53,683 bases of DNA from Streptomyces sp. Ru72 (GCF_002920635.1 NZ_PQSR01000050.1:1-53683), one strand, 5' to 3'; shown: positions 7,406 to 16,623, counted from the stretch's first letter. Notes: generated by a model not told the origin, from the letters alone. Made by a program: numbers and translations.

Positions 7406-8611
7406 GTGCAGCGCCTCTATGACTTCCTCCGCAGGCATCCCACCTGGGTCGACAGTTTCTGGGCCGTCGTCCTGTTCGGGCTCTCCTGCGTGAGCCTGAC
7501 GAACCTCAACGGGGCGCCGGACCACCACGGATCGCTCCCGGTCGGGCTCGCCGTCTCCGTCGTGCTCTGCCTCGTCGTCGCGCTGCGCCGCCGCATCCCC
7601 GAGAAGATGCTGATCGTCGCCGCCGGCATGGGCCTGGCCCAGCTGGTCCTGGACGAGCAGCCGGTGATCGCCGACTTCGCGATGCTGGTGATCATCTACA
7701 CGGTCGCCGCCCTGGGCGCCCGATGGGCCTCGCGGGTCGGCCTGGCCGTGGGCCTGAGCGCGGGCATCCTGGCCGCGGTCCGCTGGCCTGAGCACCACTC
7801 CAGCGTCCTCGGCAACATCGCGATAGCCGTCTTCCAGACGGTGCCCTTCGCCCTCGCCTGGGTCCTCGGCGACTCCCTGCGCACCCGGCGCGCCTACTTC
7901 GCCCAGCTGGAGGAGCGTGCCGCCAGGCTGGAGAAGGAGCGCGAGGCGCAGGCCAAGGTCGCGGTCGCCGCCGAGCGCGCCCGTATCGCCCGCGAGCTGC
8001 ACGACGTGGTCGCGCACAACGTCTCGGTGATGGTGGTGCAGGCCGACGGCGCCGCCTACGTCCTCGACACCGCCCCCGACCAGGCGAAGAAGGCCCTGGA
8101 GACGATCTCCACCACCGGCCGTCAGGCGCTGGCCGAGATGCGCCGCCTGCTCGGCGTGCTGCGGACCGGCGAGCACAAGGAGGGGGGCGAGTACGTCCCG
8201 CAGCCCGACGTCGAACAGATCGACGAGCTGGTCGAGCAGTGCCGCAGCTCTGGCCTGCCCGTCGACTTCAAGGTGGAGGGCACCCCGCGCCCGCTGCCCA
8301 GCGGCGTGGAGCTCACCGCGTACCGCATCGTGCAGGAGGCGCTCACGAACACCCGCAAGCACGGCGGGCCGGGCGCGGGCGCCAGCGTGCGGCTGGTGTA
8401 CTTCGACGACGGCCTCGGACTGCTCGTCGAGGACGACGGCAAGGGCGCCCCGCACGAGCTCTACGAGGAGGGCGGCCTCGACGGCCAGGGCCACGGTCTG
8501 ATCGGCATGCGGGAGCGCGTCGGCATGGTCGGCGGAACCCTGGACGCGGGCCCCCGCCCCGGAGGAGGCTTCCGCATCAGTGCCCTGCTTCCGCTGAAAC
8601 CGGCCCACTGA
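7406..8611 (+). CDS. Sensor histidine kinase (NarL-type, HisKA_3)
   Basis: The 401-residue kinase has four to five membrane segments in residues 15-155 and no large extracellular domain. A coiled linker follows, then the HisKA_3 H-box ARIARELHDVVAHNVS with His199 as the expected phosphorylation site. The HATPase_c domain has an N-box (EALTNTRKHGG) and a glycine-rich GHGLIGMRERVGMVGG. The cognate response regulator starts 50 nt downstream. The GTG at 7406 has a TACTCT -10-like hexamer at 7393-7398 just upstream and no Shine-Dalgarno sequence, so the transcript may be leaderless. The signal is unknown. Confidence 0.88.
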   Translation: MQRLYDFLRRHPTWVDSFWAVVLFGLSCVSLTNLNGAPDHHGSLPVGLAVSVVLCLVVALRRRIPEKMLIVAAGMGLAQLVLDEQPVIADFAMLVIIYTVAALGARWASRVGLAVGLSAGILAAVRWPEHHSSVLGNIAIAVFQTVPFALAWVLGDSLRTRRAYFAQLEERAARLEKEREAQAKVAVAAERARIARELHDVVAHNVSVMVVQADGAAYVLDTAPDQAKKALETISTTGRQALAEMRRLLGVLRTGEHKEGGEYVPQPDVEQIDELVEQCRSSGLPVDFKVEGTPRPLPSGVELTAYRIVQEALTNTRKHGGPGAGASVRLVYFDDGLGLLVEDDGKGAPHELYEEGGLDGQGHGLIGMRERVGMVGGTLDAGPRPGGGFRISALLPLKPAH

Positions 8612-8661
8612 CATGTGCCCGCCCCAGCCCGCCGACACCCACCGACCGAAGGACCCCCGCC

Positions 8662-9333
8662 ATGCCGATCCGCGTGATGCTCGTCGACGACCAGGTGCTG
8701 CTGCGCACCGGGTTCCGGATGGTGCTGGCCGCCCAGCCGGACATGGAGGTCGTCGCCGAGGCGGGTGACGGCGTCGAGGCCCTTCAGGCGCTGCGTTCGA
8801 CCGAGGTCGACGTGGTGCTGATGGATGTGCGCATGCCGAAGCTGGACGGCGTGGAGGCGACCCGCCGCATCTGCGCGGACCCGAACCCGCCGAAGGTTCT
8901 GATCCTCACCACGTTCGACCTCGACGAGTACGCGTTCTCGGGGCTGAAGGCGGGCGCCTCCGGCTTCATGCTCAAGGACGTGCCGCCCGGTGAACTGCTC
9001 GCCGCCATCCGCGCCGTGCACAGTGGCGACGCGGTGGTCGCGCCGTCCACGACCCGTCGTCTGCTCGACCGGTTCGCACCCATGTTGCCGGGCGGCAGCA
9101 CCGAGCCGCGGCACAAGGAGCTGGACCGGCTCACCGACCGCGAGCGCGAGGTCATGGTGCTGGTGGCCCAGGGCCTGTCCAACGGCGAGATCGCGGCCCG
9201 GCTGGTGCTGTCGGAGGCGACCGTGAAGACCCATGTGGGCCGCATCCTGACCAAGCTGGGGCTCAGGGACCGGGTGCAGGTGGTCGTCCTCGCCTACGAG
9301 ACGGGGCTCGTCCGGGCGGGCGGGCACGGCTGA
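8662..9333 (+). CDS. NarL/FixJ-family response regulator
   Basis: The 223-residue regulator has an N-terminal receiver domain with acidic pocket DD (9-10), phospho-acceptor Asp55 in VLMDVRMP and the conserved Lys in MLKDVPPGEL. The C-terminal LuxR-type helix-turn-helix reads LTDREREVMVLVAQGLSNGE then IAARLVLSEATVKTHVGRIL. It is the partner of the kinase encoded just upstream. The ATG at 8662 follows GAAGGA. A hairpin at 9334-9367 ends the operon. Confidence 0.9.
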   Translation: MPIRVMLVDDQVLLRTGFRMVLAAQPDMEVVAEAGDGVEALQALRSTEVDVVLMDVRMPKLDGVEATRRICADPNPPKVLILTTFDLDEYAFSGLKAGASGFMLKDVPPGELLAAIRAVHSGDAVVAPSTTRRLLDRFAPMLPGGSTEPRHKELDRLTDREREVMVLVAQGLSNGEIAARLVLSEATVKTHVGRILTKLGLRDRVQVVVLAYETGLVRAGGHG

Positions 9334-9367
9334 GCCACCGCTGAGCGGCCGGCCCCCGGCCGGTGGC
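9334..9367. terminator. Hairpin between convergent genes
   Basis: GCCACCG (9334-9340) pairs with CGGTGGC (9361-9367), with an additional inner CCGG-rich stem. It fills the 36-nt gap between the response regulator stop and the 3' end of the minus-strand regulator gene. Confidence 0.55.
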
Positions 9368-9369
9368 GC

Positions 9370-10476
9370 CTACCGGAGGATGCCCTCCAGGAAGTCGCTG
9401 CCGAGCCGGGCCACCGCCGTGACGTCCATCTGGTGCAGCACGTACCGGCCGCGGCGGCGGGTGGTGATCAGACCGGCCTTCTTCAGGACGCCCACGTGCC
9501 GGGATATCTCCGGCGGACTCATCCCGTGGATCTGCGCCAGCTCGCTCGTGGTGAACGTACTGCGGGCCAGACTGCGGCAGATCTGCATCCGCGCCGGGTG
9601 GGACAGCGCGGCCAGCCGACGGGACAGCTCTTCGACGGAGAGCGGGGAGGCCGGCCCCGGTGAGGTGATGGGGTAGTGCAGCAGGGGCTGCCAGCCGTAC
9701 CGGTGCAGCACCATCAGGTGAGGCCGGCCGAGACTGGTCGGCACCAGCAGCAGGCTCCTGCCCGCCGTGGTGGTGCGTCCCCGGCCCAGCTTGTCGACGG
9801 TGATCCGGTCGCCGTCCTCGTCGATGAGGACCGCGGGCGATACCGCGGCCAGCGCCTCGGTCAGGCCCTTGTGCCGCAGGAGGTCGGTCTTGTGGCGGGC
9901 GTCCGCCGTGAGCTGGTGGCGCAGCCGGGACCAGGTCTCGGCGAAGAAGGCCTCGTCACAGTCCTCCAGGAACTGCCGCAGCCAGGCCCGCACCCGTGGC
10001 GGGTCCTCGAACAGCCGCTGCGTGAACAGCAACTGTCGCGGTCCTCGGGCGGCGGCCAGCTCGAGGGCGCGCTGTCGCAGTCCGGGGTCGGCGAGCATAG
10101 GGGGGCCGGGCGTGCCGTAGGGCAGCGCGCAGGAGAACTCCAGCGCCGCATCCACGAACTGTTCATCCGTGAGCTGGTCCAGCTGGTCGAGCTCCTCGGC
10201 CAGGGTGGCTGCGGGGAGTGCCGTCCCGCCAGGGATCCCGGCGTACGGATGGAAGAGGTCCGAGTGCGACGTACGCCACAGGAAGTCGGCCTCGCACATC
10301 CGGTCGGCGAGGTGCGGGTCGAGACCGGCGGTCACGGTGGTCACCCATCCCTGCAGCCCGGGGTGGTGGCCGGGCTCCGACAGCGCGTGCAGGGCCATCC
10401 CGAGTTCGGACAGCGGTGAAGGCACGACGGAAACACTCTCCGGCCGCAGTCCGCTGATGTCGATGTCCACGCTCAC
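9370..10476 (-). CDS. DUF5937 / ArsR-type winged-helix transcriptional regulator
   Basis: About 368 residues with the actinobacterial DUF5937 layout. The N-terminus has ISGLRPESVSVVPSPLSEL and LSEPGHHPGL. A long central domain follows, and a C-terminal ArsR winged helix (LSHPARMQICRSLARSTFTT, then SELAQIHGMSPPEISRHVGV). The metal-site cysteines of classical ArsR sensors are not apparent, so the ligand is unknown. I use the GTG at 10476 because family members usually begin M-S-V-x-I-D-I-S-G-L. A GTG at 10491 in the same frame would add five residues. Confidence 0.78.
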   Translation of the reverse strand: MSVDIDISGLRPESVSVVPSPLSELGMALHALSEPGHHPGLQGWVTTVTAGLDPHLADRMCEADFLWRTSHSDLFHPYAGIPGGTALPAATLAEELDQLDQLTDEQFVDAALEFSCALPYGTPGPPMLADPGLRQRALELAAARGPRQLLFTQRLFEDPPRVRAWLRQFLEDCDEAFFAETWSRLRHQLTADARHKTDLLRHKGLTEALAAVSPAVLIDEDGDRITVDKLGRGRTTTAGRSLLLVPTSLGRPHLMVLHRYGWQPLLHYPITSPGPASPLSVEELSRRLAALSHPARMQICRSLARSTFTTSELAQIHGMSPPEISRHVGVLKKAGLITTRRRGRYVLHQMDVTAVARLGSDFLEGILR

Positions 10477-10530
10477 GGCCTCATGGTGCACCCCGCCACC
10501 GACATCGCCGTCCTCGTTTGACGGAGGCCG

Positions 10531-11751
10531 TCAAACGGACCCGTCGACTCCCGGCAGCCGCTCCACGAACTCCACCGCCGCCTTCTTCACGTCGTCCGCC
10601 GTCCACTCCAGGGCGGCGGCGCGTACGTAGACCTCGGTGAAGGCCAGGTCCGGACCGCCGCGGTCCCAGGGGTTGGCGAACAGGAGCGTCCCCGTCTCCT
10701 CGCCTTGGCGGACGGCGGCCTGAGCGAGGACGTCCGCGTCGTACGGCAGCCAGACCTGGAACTCGTGTGTGTGCGGCGGGTCGGGGTGCACCCTCGCCCA
10801 CGGCAGCCCCGCCGCCGCGAACCCCTCGCGCAGCGCGGCGGCCACCACGCGCGCGTGGCGCACGTACTCCGGCAGCCGGGGCAGTTCCCGCTCGAGTCCC
10901 GCCAGGGCCGACAGCACCGTCGGGAACTGCTGGAAGACCGTGCCGCCGTAGCGGTGCCGCCAGGTCTTCGCCTCGTCGACGAGGGTCCGGGGGCCCGCGA
11001 GCGCCGCGCCGCCGTACCCGTCGAGGGATTTGTAGAACGACACGTAGACGCTGTCCGCGAGGCCCGCGATCTCCTCCAGCGGACGGTCGAAGTGGACCGT
11101 GGTCTCCCACAGGCGCGCGCCGTCGAAGTGCACCACCGCGTCGCGCTCGTGCGCCGCCTCGACGACCTCGGCGAGCTCCTCGAAGGAGGGCAGGACGAAA
11201 CCGGCGTCCCTGAGGGGCAGTTCGAGCATCAGCGCCCCGAAGGGCTGCTCGAAGTCGCGCACCTCCTCGGCGGTCGGCAGCCGGGGCTCGCTCGTCACGC
11301 GCACCGGGCGCAACCCGCTGACCTCGCTGAACGCCTTCCGCTCGTGCACCTCGGGGTGGGCGAGCGCATGCAGGGCCACCGTGGGGTCGCCGGTGCGGCC
11401 CGCCCAGCAGCGCAGTGCCACCTGCTGGGCCATGGTGCCGGTCGGGAAGAAGGCGGCGGCCTCCTTGCCCAGCAGCCCGGCGACCTTCTCCTCCAGCGCC
11501 TCGACGATCCCCGTGCCGTACATGTCCCCGGTCTCGTCCAGGTCGTGCAGGCGCTCCGCGCCGTCCAGCAGCGCGAGCCGCTCCCGCAGCGTCCCCAGGA
11601 ACCCCGGGCGCGCCAGCACGCGCTGCGCACCCCGGTAGGCGGCGATTCGGCGCTCCCGCAGCCGGCGCCGAAGCTCCTCGGGTGACTCCGCCGGGCCGTC
11701 CCCGCCCTGCCCGGCAGGCTCACCGGCACCCCGTTCAGCCGTTCGCGCCAT
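10531..11751 (-). CDS. Threonine aldolase / beta-eliminating lyase family PLP enzyme
   Basis: The 406-residue fold-type I PLP protein has GDMYGTGIVEALEEKVAGLL near residue 75, the FFPTGTMAQQ cofactor-pocket segment, HFDGARLWE (PLP-contacting Asp) and the probable PLP lysine in YVSFYKSLDGYGGA. This matches the beta-eliminating lyase family that includes low-specificity L-threonine aldolase. The family normally cleaves beta-hydroxy amino acids to glycine and an aldehyde. Substrate specificity cannot be read from the sequence. The start at 11751 follows GGAGGGGG. An upstream in-frame start at 11811 would add a non-conserved, low-complexity lead. Confidence 0.82.
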   Translation of the reverse strand: MARTAERGAGEPAGQGGDGPAESPEELRRRLRERRIAAYRGAQRVLARPGFLGTLRERLALLDGAERLHDLDETGDMYGTGIVEALEEKVAGLLGKEAAAFFPTGTMAQQVALRCWAGRTGDPTVALHALAHPEVHERKAFSEVSGLRPVRVTSEPRLPTAEEVRDFEQPFGALMLELPLRDAGFVLPSFEELAEVVEAAHERDAVVHFDGARLWETTVHFDRPLEEIAGLADSVYVSFYKSLDGYGGAALAGPRTLVDEAKTWRHRYGGTVFQQFPTVLSALAGLERELPRLPEYVRHARVVAAALREGFAAAGLPWARVHPDPPHTHEFQVWLPYDADVLAQAAVRQGEETGTLLFANPWDRGGPDLAFTEVYVRAAALEWTADDVKKAAVEFVERLPGVDGSV

Positions 11752-11853
11752 GTCCCCCTCCGCCCTCGTTCCCACCCCTGGATCATCTACCGCGCCCCGC
11801 GCACGCGGCACCCCGATTTACCGACCGGCCGCGACCTGCGAGAACCCACAGCC

Positions 11854-11862
11854 TGTGGACAA
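11854..11862 (-). promoter_or_regulatory. Perfect DnaA-box nonamer
   Basis: On the minus strand this reads TTGTCCACA, the preferred Streptomyces DnaA box. It is part of a short palindrome (CCACAGCCTGTGG) and lies in the divergent spacer between the PLP lyase gene and the pan/nad/coaX operon, about 90 nt before the operon start. Confidence 0.5.
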
Positions 11863-11948
11863 CCGGCCGCCTCACCCCCCAATCGCGTTAACATGACGAG
11901 AAATCGTCCGGTACCCAGAGCGGACTGGAACGGGAAGGCCACCGTCGA

Positions 11949-12881
11949 GTGAGTACAGTCCAGCAGCCAGACCCCAGGGACCGCCCAGCGCGGCTCACCG
12001 TGGGCGTGATCGGAGCCGGCCGGGTCGGGCCCGCGCTCGCCGCCTCGCTCCAGCTCGCCGGGCACCGCCCGGTCGCCGTCTCCGGGGTCTCGGACGCCTC
12101 CAGACGGCGCGCCGAGCAGATGCTCCCGGACGTGCCGCTCGTTGCGCCCTCCGAGGTGATGGGGCGCGCCGAACTGGTCCTGCTGACCGTCCCGGACGAC
12201 ACCCTGCCGGGCCTCGTCGAGGGCCTCGCCGAGACCGGGGCCGTACGTCCGGGCCAGCTCCTCGTGCACACCTCCGGGCGGTACGGCACGCGCGTGCTCG
12301 ACCCCGCCCTGCGCGCCGGGGCGCTGCCGCTCGCCCTGCACCCCGCGATGACCTTCACCGGCACGCCCGTGGACGTCCAGCGCCTGGCCGGATGCTCCTT
12401 CGGGGTGACCGCGCCGGAGGAGCTGCGGCTGGCCGCCGAGGCCCTGGTGATCGAGATGGGCGGTGAGCCCGAGTGGGTCGCCGAGGAGATGCGCCCGCTC
12501 TACCACGCGGCCCTCGCCCTCGGCGCCAACCACCTGGTCACCCTGGTCGCCCAGTCCATGGAGCTGCTGCGCGCGGCGGGCGTCGAGGCCCCCGACCGCA
12601 TGCTCGGTCCGCTGCTCGGGGCCGCCCTGGACAACGCGCTGCGCTCCGGCGACGCGGCGCTGACCGGCCCCGTCGCGCGCGGAGACGCGGGAACGGTCGC
12701 CGCGCATGTCTCCGAGCTGCGCAGGCACGCCCCCCAGACCGTCGCCGGCTACCTGGCGATGGCCCGCGCGACCGCCGACCGGGCCCTGGCCCACGGACTG
12801 CTGAAGCCGGAGCTGGCCGAGGACCTGCTCGGAGTCCTCGCCGACGGCACCGACCTGCGCGAGAACGGGGAAGACCGATGA
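11949..12881 (+). CDS. Rossmann-like / DUF2520 oxidoreductase, candidate ketopantoate reductase
   Basis: The 310-residue protein has an N-terminal NADP-type Rossmann fold (VGVIGAGRVGPALAASL), a following LTVPDDTLPGLV strand and HPAMTF, then a C-terminal helical DUF2520 domain (about 160-280, HAALALGANHLVTLVAQSME). Actinobacterial homologues such as Mycobacterium tuberculosis Rv3603c lie beside panC, panD and coaX. A role as the ketopantoate reductase that makes pantoate for PanC is a reasonable inference but not shown by sequence alone. GTG start at 11949. The stop overlaps the panC start (ATGA). First gene of a five-gene cofactor operon. Confidence 0.8.
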   Translation: MSTVQQPDPRDRPARLTVGVIGAGRVGPALAASLQLAGHRPVAVSGVSDASRRRAEQMLPDVPLVAPSEVMGRAELVLLTVPDDTLPGLVEGLAETGAVRPGQLLVHTSGRYGTRVLDPALRAGALPLALHPAMTFTGTPVDVQRLAGCSFGVTAPEELRLAAEALVIEMGGEPEWVAEEMRPLYHAALALGANHLVTLVAQSMELLRAAGVEAPDRMLGPLLGAALDNALRSGDAALTGPVARGDAGTVAAHVSELRRHAPQTVAGYLAMARATADRALAHGLLKPELAEDLLGVLADGTDLRENGEDR

Positions 12882-13918
12882 GCCGCCGCCCCTTCGAACT
12901 GGCCCCCACGGTGGACGACCTGCGGCACCTCCAGGACCACTACGCGGTGCCGGGACGCACCGCCGTCGTGATGACCATGGGCGCTCTGCACGAGGGCCAC
13001 GCCACCCTGATCCGGGCGGCGCGCAAGCACGTCGGCAGCAAGGGCTTCGTGATCGTCACCGTCTTCGTGAACCCGCTCCAGTTCGGCGCGGGCGAGGACC
13101 TCGACCGCTATCCGCGCACCCTGGACGCCGATCTGAAGGTGGCCGAGCAGTCCGGCGCGGACGTGGTGTTCGCCCCGTCCGTGGACGAGGTCTATCCGGG
13201 CGGCGAGCCCCAGGTGCGGATCTCCGCCGGTCCCATGGGCGAGCGTCTGGAAGGGGCCTACCGGCCGGGCCACTTCGACGGCATGCTCACCGTCGTCGCC
13301 AAGCTGCTCCACCTCACCCGCCCCGACGTGGCCCTGTACGGGCAGAAGGACGCCCAGCAGCTCGCCCTGATCCGCCGGATGGTGCGGGACCTGAACTTCG
13401 GCGTGGAGATCGTCGGCGTGCCCACCGTGCGTGAGGAGGACGGGCTGGCCCTGTCCAGCCGCAACCGCTACCTCTCGCCCCAGGAGCGGCACACCGCGCT
13501 CGCCCTGTCCCGCGCCCTGTTCGCGGGCCGCGACCGGCACGCCGCCCAGGAGGCGCTGCGCGCGCGTGCCCTTGAGGTGCCCGCCACGCACGCGCGTGCG
13601 GAGGCCCTGAGCGCCATAGGCGAGTCGCGTGCCGCCGCCGACGCGCACGCGGTCGCCAAGGCCGCGCCCGGCGGCCCCGCCGCCGTCCGCGCCGCCGCGA
13701 AGCTCGTCCTGGACGAGGCCACCCAGCTGGACCCGCCCCTGGTGCTGGACTACCTGGCCCTGGTCGACCCGTCGGACTTCACCGACGTCCCCGACGACTT
13801 CACCGGCGAGGCGGTCCTCGCCGTCGCCGCCCGGGTCGGGACGACCCGGCTGATCGACAACATCCCGCTCTCCTTCGGAGCACCCGAACCCGTCGACCCT
13901 CACGGAGCCGCCTCGTGA
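12878..13918 (+). CDS. panC: Pantothenate synthetase (pantoate-beta-alanine ligase)
   Basis: Catalyses ATP-dependent condensation of pantoate and beta-alanine to pantothenate, the CoA precursor. The 346-residue protein shows the family motifs MTMGALHEGHATLIR (HxGH-type ATP site), FVNPLQFGAGEDLDRYPRTL, GAYRPGHFDGMLTVVAKLL, LYGQKDAQQLALIRRM and EEDGLALSSRNRYLS (KMSKS-like). It is longer than E. coli PanC (283 residues), with extra Ala-rich sequence in the C-terminal half, as is usual in Streptomyces. The ATG overlaps the upstream stop, and its own stop overlaps the GTG of nadB, indicating translational coupling through the operon. Confidence 0.95.
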   Translation: MSRRPFELAPTVDDLRHLQDHYAVPGRTAVVMTMGALHEGHATLIRAARKHVGSKGFVIVTVFVNPLQFGAGEDLDRYPRTLDADLKVAEQSGADVVFAPSVDEVYPGGEPQVRISAGPMGERLEGAYRPGHFDGMLTVVAKLLHLTRPDVALYGQKDAQQLALIRRMVRDLNFGVEIVGVPTVREEDGLALSSRNRYLSPQERHTALALSRALFAGRDRHAAQEALRARALEVPATHARAEALSAIGESRAAADAHAVAKAAPGGPAAVRAAAKLVLDEATQLDPPLVLDYLALVDPSDFTDVPDDFTGEAVLAVAARVGTTRLIDNIPLSFGAPEPVDPHGAAS

Positions 13919-15630
13919 CCGGCACAGGCATACGACTGCACGCGCCCGCCCCGGGCTGGTCCATCTCCGCCGACGTCGTGGTGGTCGGCTCCGGCGTGGC
14001 CGGGCTCACCGCGGCGCTGCGCTGCGACGCCGCCGGCCTGAACACGGTCGTCGTCACCAAGGCGCGCCTCGACGACGGCTCCACCCGTTGGGCTCAGGGC
14101 GGCATCGCGGCGGCCCTCGGCGAGGGCGACAGCCCGGAGCAGCACCTGGACGACACCCTGGTCGCGGGCGCGGGCCTGTGCGACGAGGAGGCCGTCCGCA
14201 TCCTCGTCACCGAGGGCCCCGACGCCGTACGGCGGCTGATCTCGACCGGCGCGCACTTCGACACCGACGACGAGGGCGGCATCCAGCTCACCCGCGAGGG
14301 CGGGCACCACCGCCGCCGCATCGCGCACGCGGGCGGCGACGCGACCGGCGCCGAGATCTCCCGGGCGCTGGTGGAGGCGGTACGCGCGCGTGGGCTGCGC
14401 ACGATCGAGAACGCGCTGGTCCTGGACCTGCTCACGGACGCCGACGGCCGTACCGCGGGCGTGACCCTGCACGTCATGGGCGAGGGCCAGCACGACGGCG
14501 TGGGCGCCGTGCACGCGCCCGCCGTGGTCCTCGCCACCGGCGGCATGGGTCAGGTCTTCTCCGCGACCACCAACCCCTCGGTGTCCACCGGCGACGGAGT
14601 GGCGCTCGCCCTGCGCGCGGGGGCCGAGGTCAGTGACCTGGAGTTCGTGCAGTTCCACCCGACCGTGCTGTTCCTCGGCCCGGACGCGGAGGGCCAGCAG
14701 CCCCTCGTCTCCGAGGCGGTCCGCGGCGAGGGCGCCCACCTGGTGGACGCCGACGGGGTGCGCTTCATGGTCGGCCAGCACGAGCTGGCGGAGCTCGCGC
14801 CCCGGGACATCGTCGCCAAGGGCATCATGCGCCGGATGCAGGAGCAGGACGCCGGGCACATGTTCCTCGACGCCCGCCACTTCGGCGCCGACATGTGGGA
14901 GCACCGCTTCCCCACGATCCTGGCCGCCTGCCGCGCCAACGGCATCGACCCGGTCACCGAGCCCGTCCCGGTCGCCCCGGCGGCCCACTACGCCTCCGGG
15001 GGCGTGCGCACCGACTCCCACGGCCGGACCACCGTGCCGGGCCTGTACGCGTGCGGCGAGGTCGCCTGCACGGGCGTCCACGGCGCGAACCGGCTCGCCT
15101 CCAACTCCCTCCTGGAGGGCCTGGTCTACGCCGAGCGCATCGCCGCCGACATCGCCCGGGACCAGAGGGCGAACGGTCTTCACGCGCGCGTGCCGCAGCC
15201 CGTCGCGTACTCGGAGAAGCCGGCGCACCCGCTGCTCGGCCCCGAGGCCCGCTTCGCGATCCAGCGGATCATGACCGAGGGCGCGGGCGTGCTGCGCTCC
15301 GCCGAATCCCTGGCCAAGGCGGCCGACCAGCTCCAGCGGCTGCACACCGAGGCCCGCGACGCCCTCCACGAGAACGGCAAGACCGCCGAGCCCGGCGTCG
15401 ACACCTGGGAGGCCACCAACCTCCTGTGCGTGGCCCGCGTCCTGGTCGCCGCCGCCCTCCTGCGCGAGGAGACCCGCGGCTGCCACTGGCGGGAGGACCG
15501 GGCCGACCGCGACGACGCGAACTGGCGCCGCCACATCGTCGTACGGCTGAACCCGGATCGATCGCTGGCCGTGCACACCACAGACACCGCAGACTTCCCC
15601 CCGACCCTCGTAGCGTCCCAGGAGCAGTGA
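13915..15630 (+). CDS. nadB: L-aspartate oxidase
   Basis: FAD enzyme that oxidises L-aspartate to iminoaspartate in de novo NAD synthesis. The 571-residue protein has the dinucleotide motif VVVGSGVAGLTAAL near the N-terminus, the family segment WAQGGIAAALGEGDS, the active-site EFVQFHPTVL, and the HYASGGVRTDSHGRT and GVHGANRLASNSLLEGLVY motifs of the succinate dehydrogenase/aspartate oxidase family. The GTG start overlaps the panC stop (GTGA). NadA, the quinolinate synthase that uses its product, is not in this window. Confidence 0.95.
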   Translation: MTGTGIRLHAPAPGWSISADVVVVGSGVAGLTAALRCDAAGLNTVVVTKARLDDGSTRWAQGGIAAALGEGDSPEQHLDDTLVAGAGLCDEEAVRILVTEGPDAVRRLISTGAHFDTDDEGGIQLTREGGHHRRRIAHAGGDATGAEISRALVEAVRARGLRTIENALVLDLLTDADGRTAGVTLHVMGEGQHDGVGAVHAPAVVLATGGMGQVFSATTNPSVSTGDGVALALRAGAEVSDLEFVQFHPTVLFLGPDAEGQQPLVSEAVRGEGAHLVDADGVRFMVGQHELAELAPRDIVAKGIMRRMQEQDAGHMFLDARHFGADMWEHRFPTILAACRANGIDPVTEPVPVAPAAHYASGGVRTDSHGRTTVPGLYACGEVACTGVHGANRLASNSLLEGLVYAERIAADIARDQRANGLHARVPQPVAYSEKPAHPLLGPEARFAIQRIMTEGAGVLRSAESLAKAADQLQRLHTEARDALHENGKTAEPGVDTWEATNLLCVARVLVAAALLREETRGCHWREDRADRDDANWRRHIVVRLNPDRSLAVHTTDTADFPPTLVASQEQ

Positions 15631-15635
15631 CAGAA

Positions 15636-16613
15636 GTGAGCGACAACGACCTCCCCCTCGCCTCCACCGGAGGCTGCGGCGACGGCTGCGCCTGCGGCGC
15701 GGACGGCGACGAGGAATACCTGGAGTGCGGGCTCGACCCCGCGCTCGCCCAGCTCCTGGCCGACGCCGGACTCGACCCGGTGGAGGTCGAGGACATCGCA
15801 GGCGTCGCCATCCAGGAGGACCTGGACCACGGCGTGGACGTGACGACGGTCGCGACGATCCCCGAGGACGCGGTCGCCACCGGCGACTTCACCGCCCGTG
15901 AGGCGGGCGTCGTGGCGGGCCTCAGGGTCGCCGAGGCCGTGATCTCCGTGGTGTGCACCGACGAGTTCGAGGTCGAGCGCCATGTGGACGACGGCGACCG
16001 GGTGGAGTCCGGCCAGAAGCTGCTGACCGTCACCACCCGCACCCGTGACCTGCTCACCGCCGAGCGCAGCGCGCTGAACATCCTGTGCCGCCTGTCCGGC
16101 ATCGCGACGGCCACGCGCGCGTGGGCGGACGCCCTTGAGGGCACCAAGACGCGCGTACGCGACACCCGCAAGACCACACCGGGCCTGCGCTCCCTGGAGA
16201 AGTTCGCGGTCCGCTGCGGCGGCGGCGTCAACCACCGCATGTCCCTGTCGGACGCGGCCCTGGTCAAGGACAACCACGTCGTCGCGGCCGGAGGCGTGGC
16301 CCAGGCCTTCCAGGCGGTCCGTGAGATGTTCCCGGACGTGCCGATCGAGGTCGAGGTCGACACCCTGCACCAGCTTCGCGAGGTCGTCGACGCGGGCGCG
16401 GACCTGATCCTCCTGGACAACTTCACGCCCACCGAGTGCGAGGAGGCCGTGGCGATCGTCAAGGGCCGCGCCCTGCTGGAGGCCTCGGGCCGCCTGACTT
16501 TGGGGAACGCCAAGGCGTACGCGGACACGGGCGTCGACTTCCTGGCGGTCGGGGCGCTCACGCACTCCTCCCCGATCCTGGACATCGGCCTGGACCTGCG
16601 AGCGGCGGAGTAG
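15636..16613 (+). CDS. nadC: Nicotinate-nucleotide pyrophosphorylase (carboxylating)
   Basis: Quinolinate phosphoribosyltransferase converting quinolinate and PRPP to nicotinate mononucleotide. The QPRTase core is clear: QEDLDHGVDVTT, AERSALNILCRLSGIAT, RDTRKTTPGLRSLEKFAV, HRMSLSDAALVKDNH, EVEVDTLHQL and DLILLDNFTP. An N-terminal extension of about 30 residues carries four cysteines (Cys14, 18, 20, 31) not present in typical NadC. The GTG at 15636 lies 11 nt after AGGAG. A GTG at 15627 overlapping the nadB stop would add three residues but sits too close to that site. Confidence 0.93.
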   Translation: MSDNDLPLASTGGCGDGCACGADGDEEYLECGLDPALAQLLADAGLDPVEVEDIAGVAIQEDLDHGVDVTTVATIPEDAVATGDFTAREAGVVAGLRVAEAVISVVCTDEFEVERHVDDGDRVESGQKLLTVTTRTRDLLTAERSALNILCRLSGIATATRAWADALEGTKTRVRDTRKTTPGLRSLEKFAVRCGGGVNHRMSLSDAALVKDNHVVAAGGVAQAFQAVREMFPDVPIEVEVDTLHQLREVVDAGADLILLDNFTPTECEEAVAIVKGRALLEASGRLTLGNAKAYADTGVDFLAVGALTHSSPILDIGLDLRAAE

Positions 16614-16623
16614 GTAGAGCCCC

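Noticed and set aside
13900..15576. Long frame antisense to nadB
   Set aside because: Composition typical of antisense reading in high-GC genes, with no known motif, while nadB is unmistakable on the other strand.
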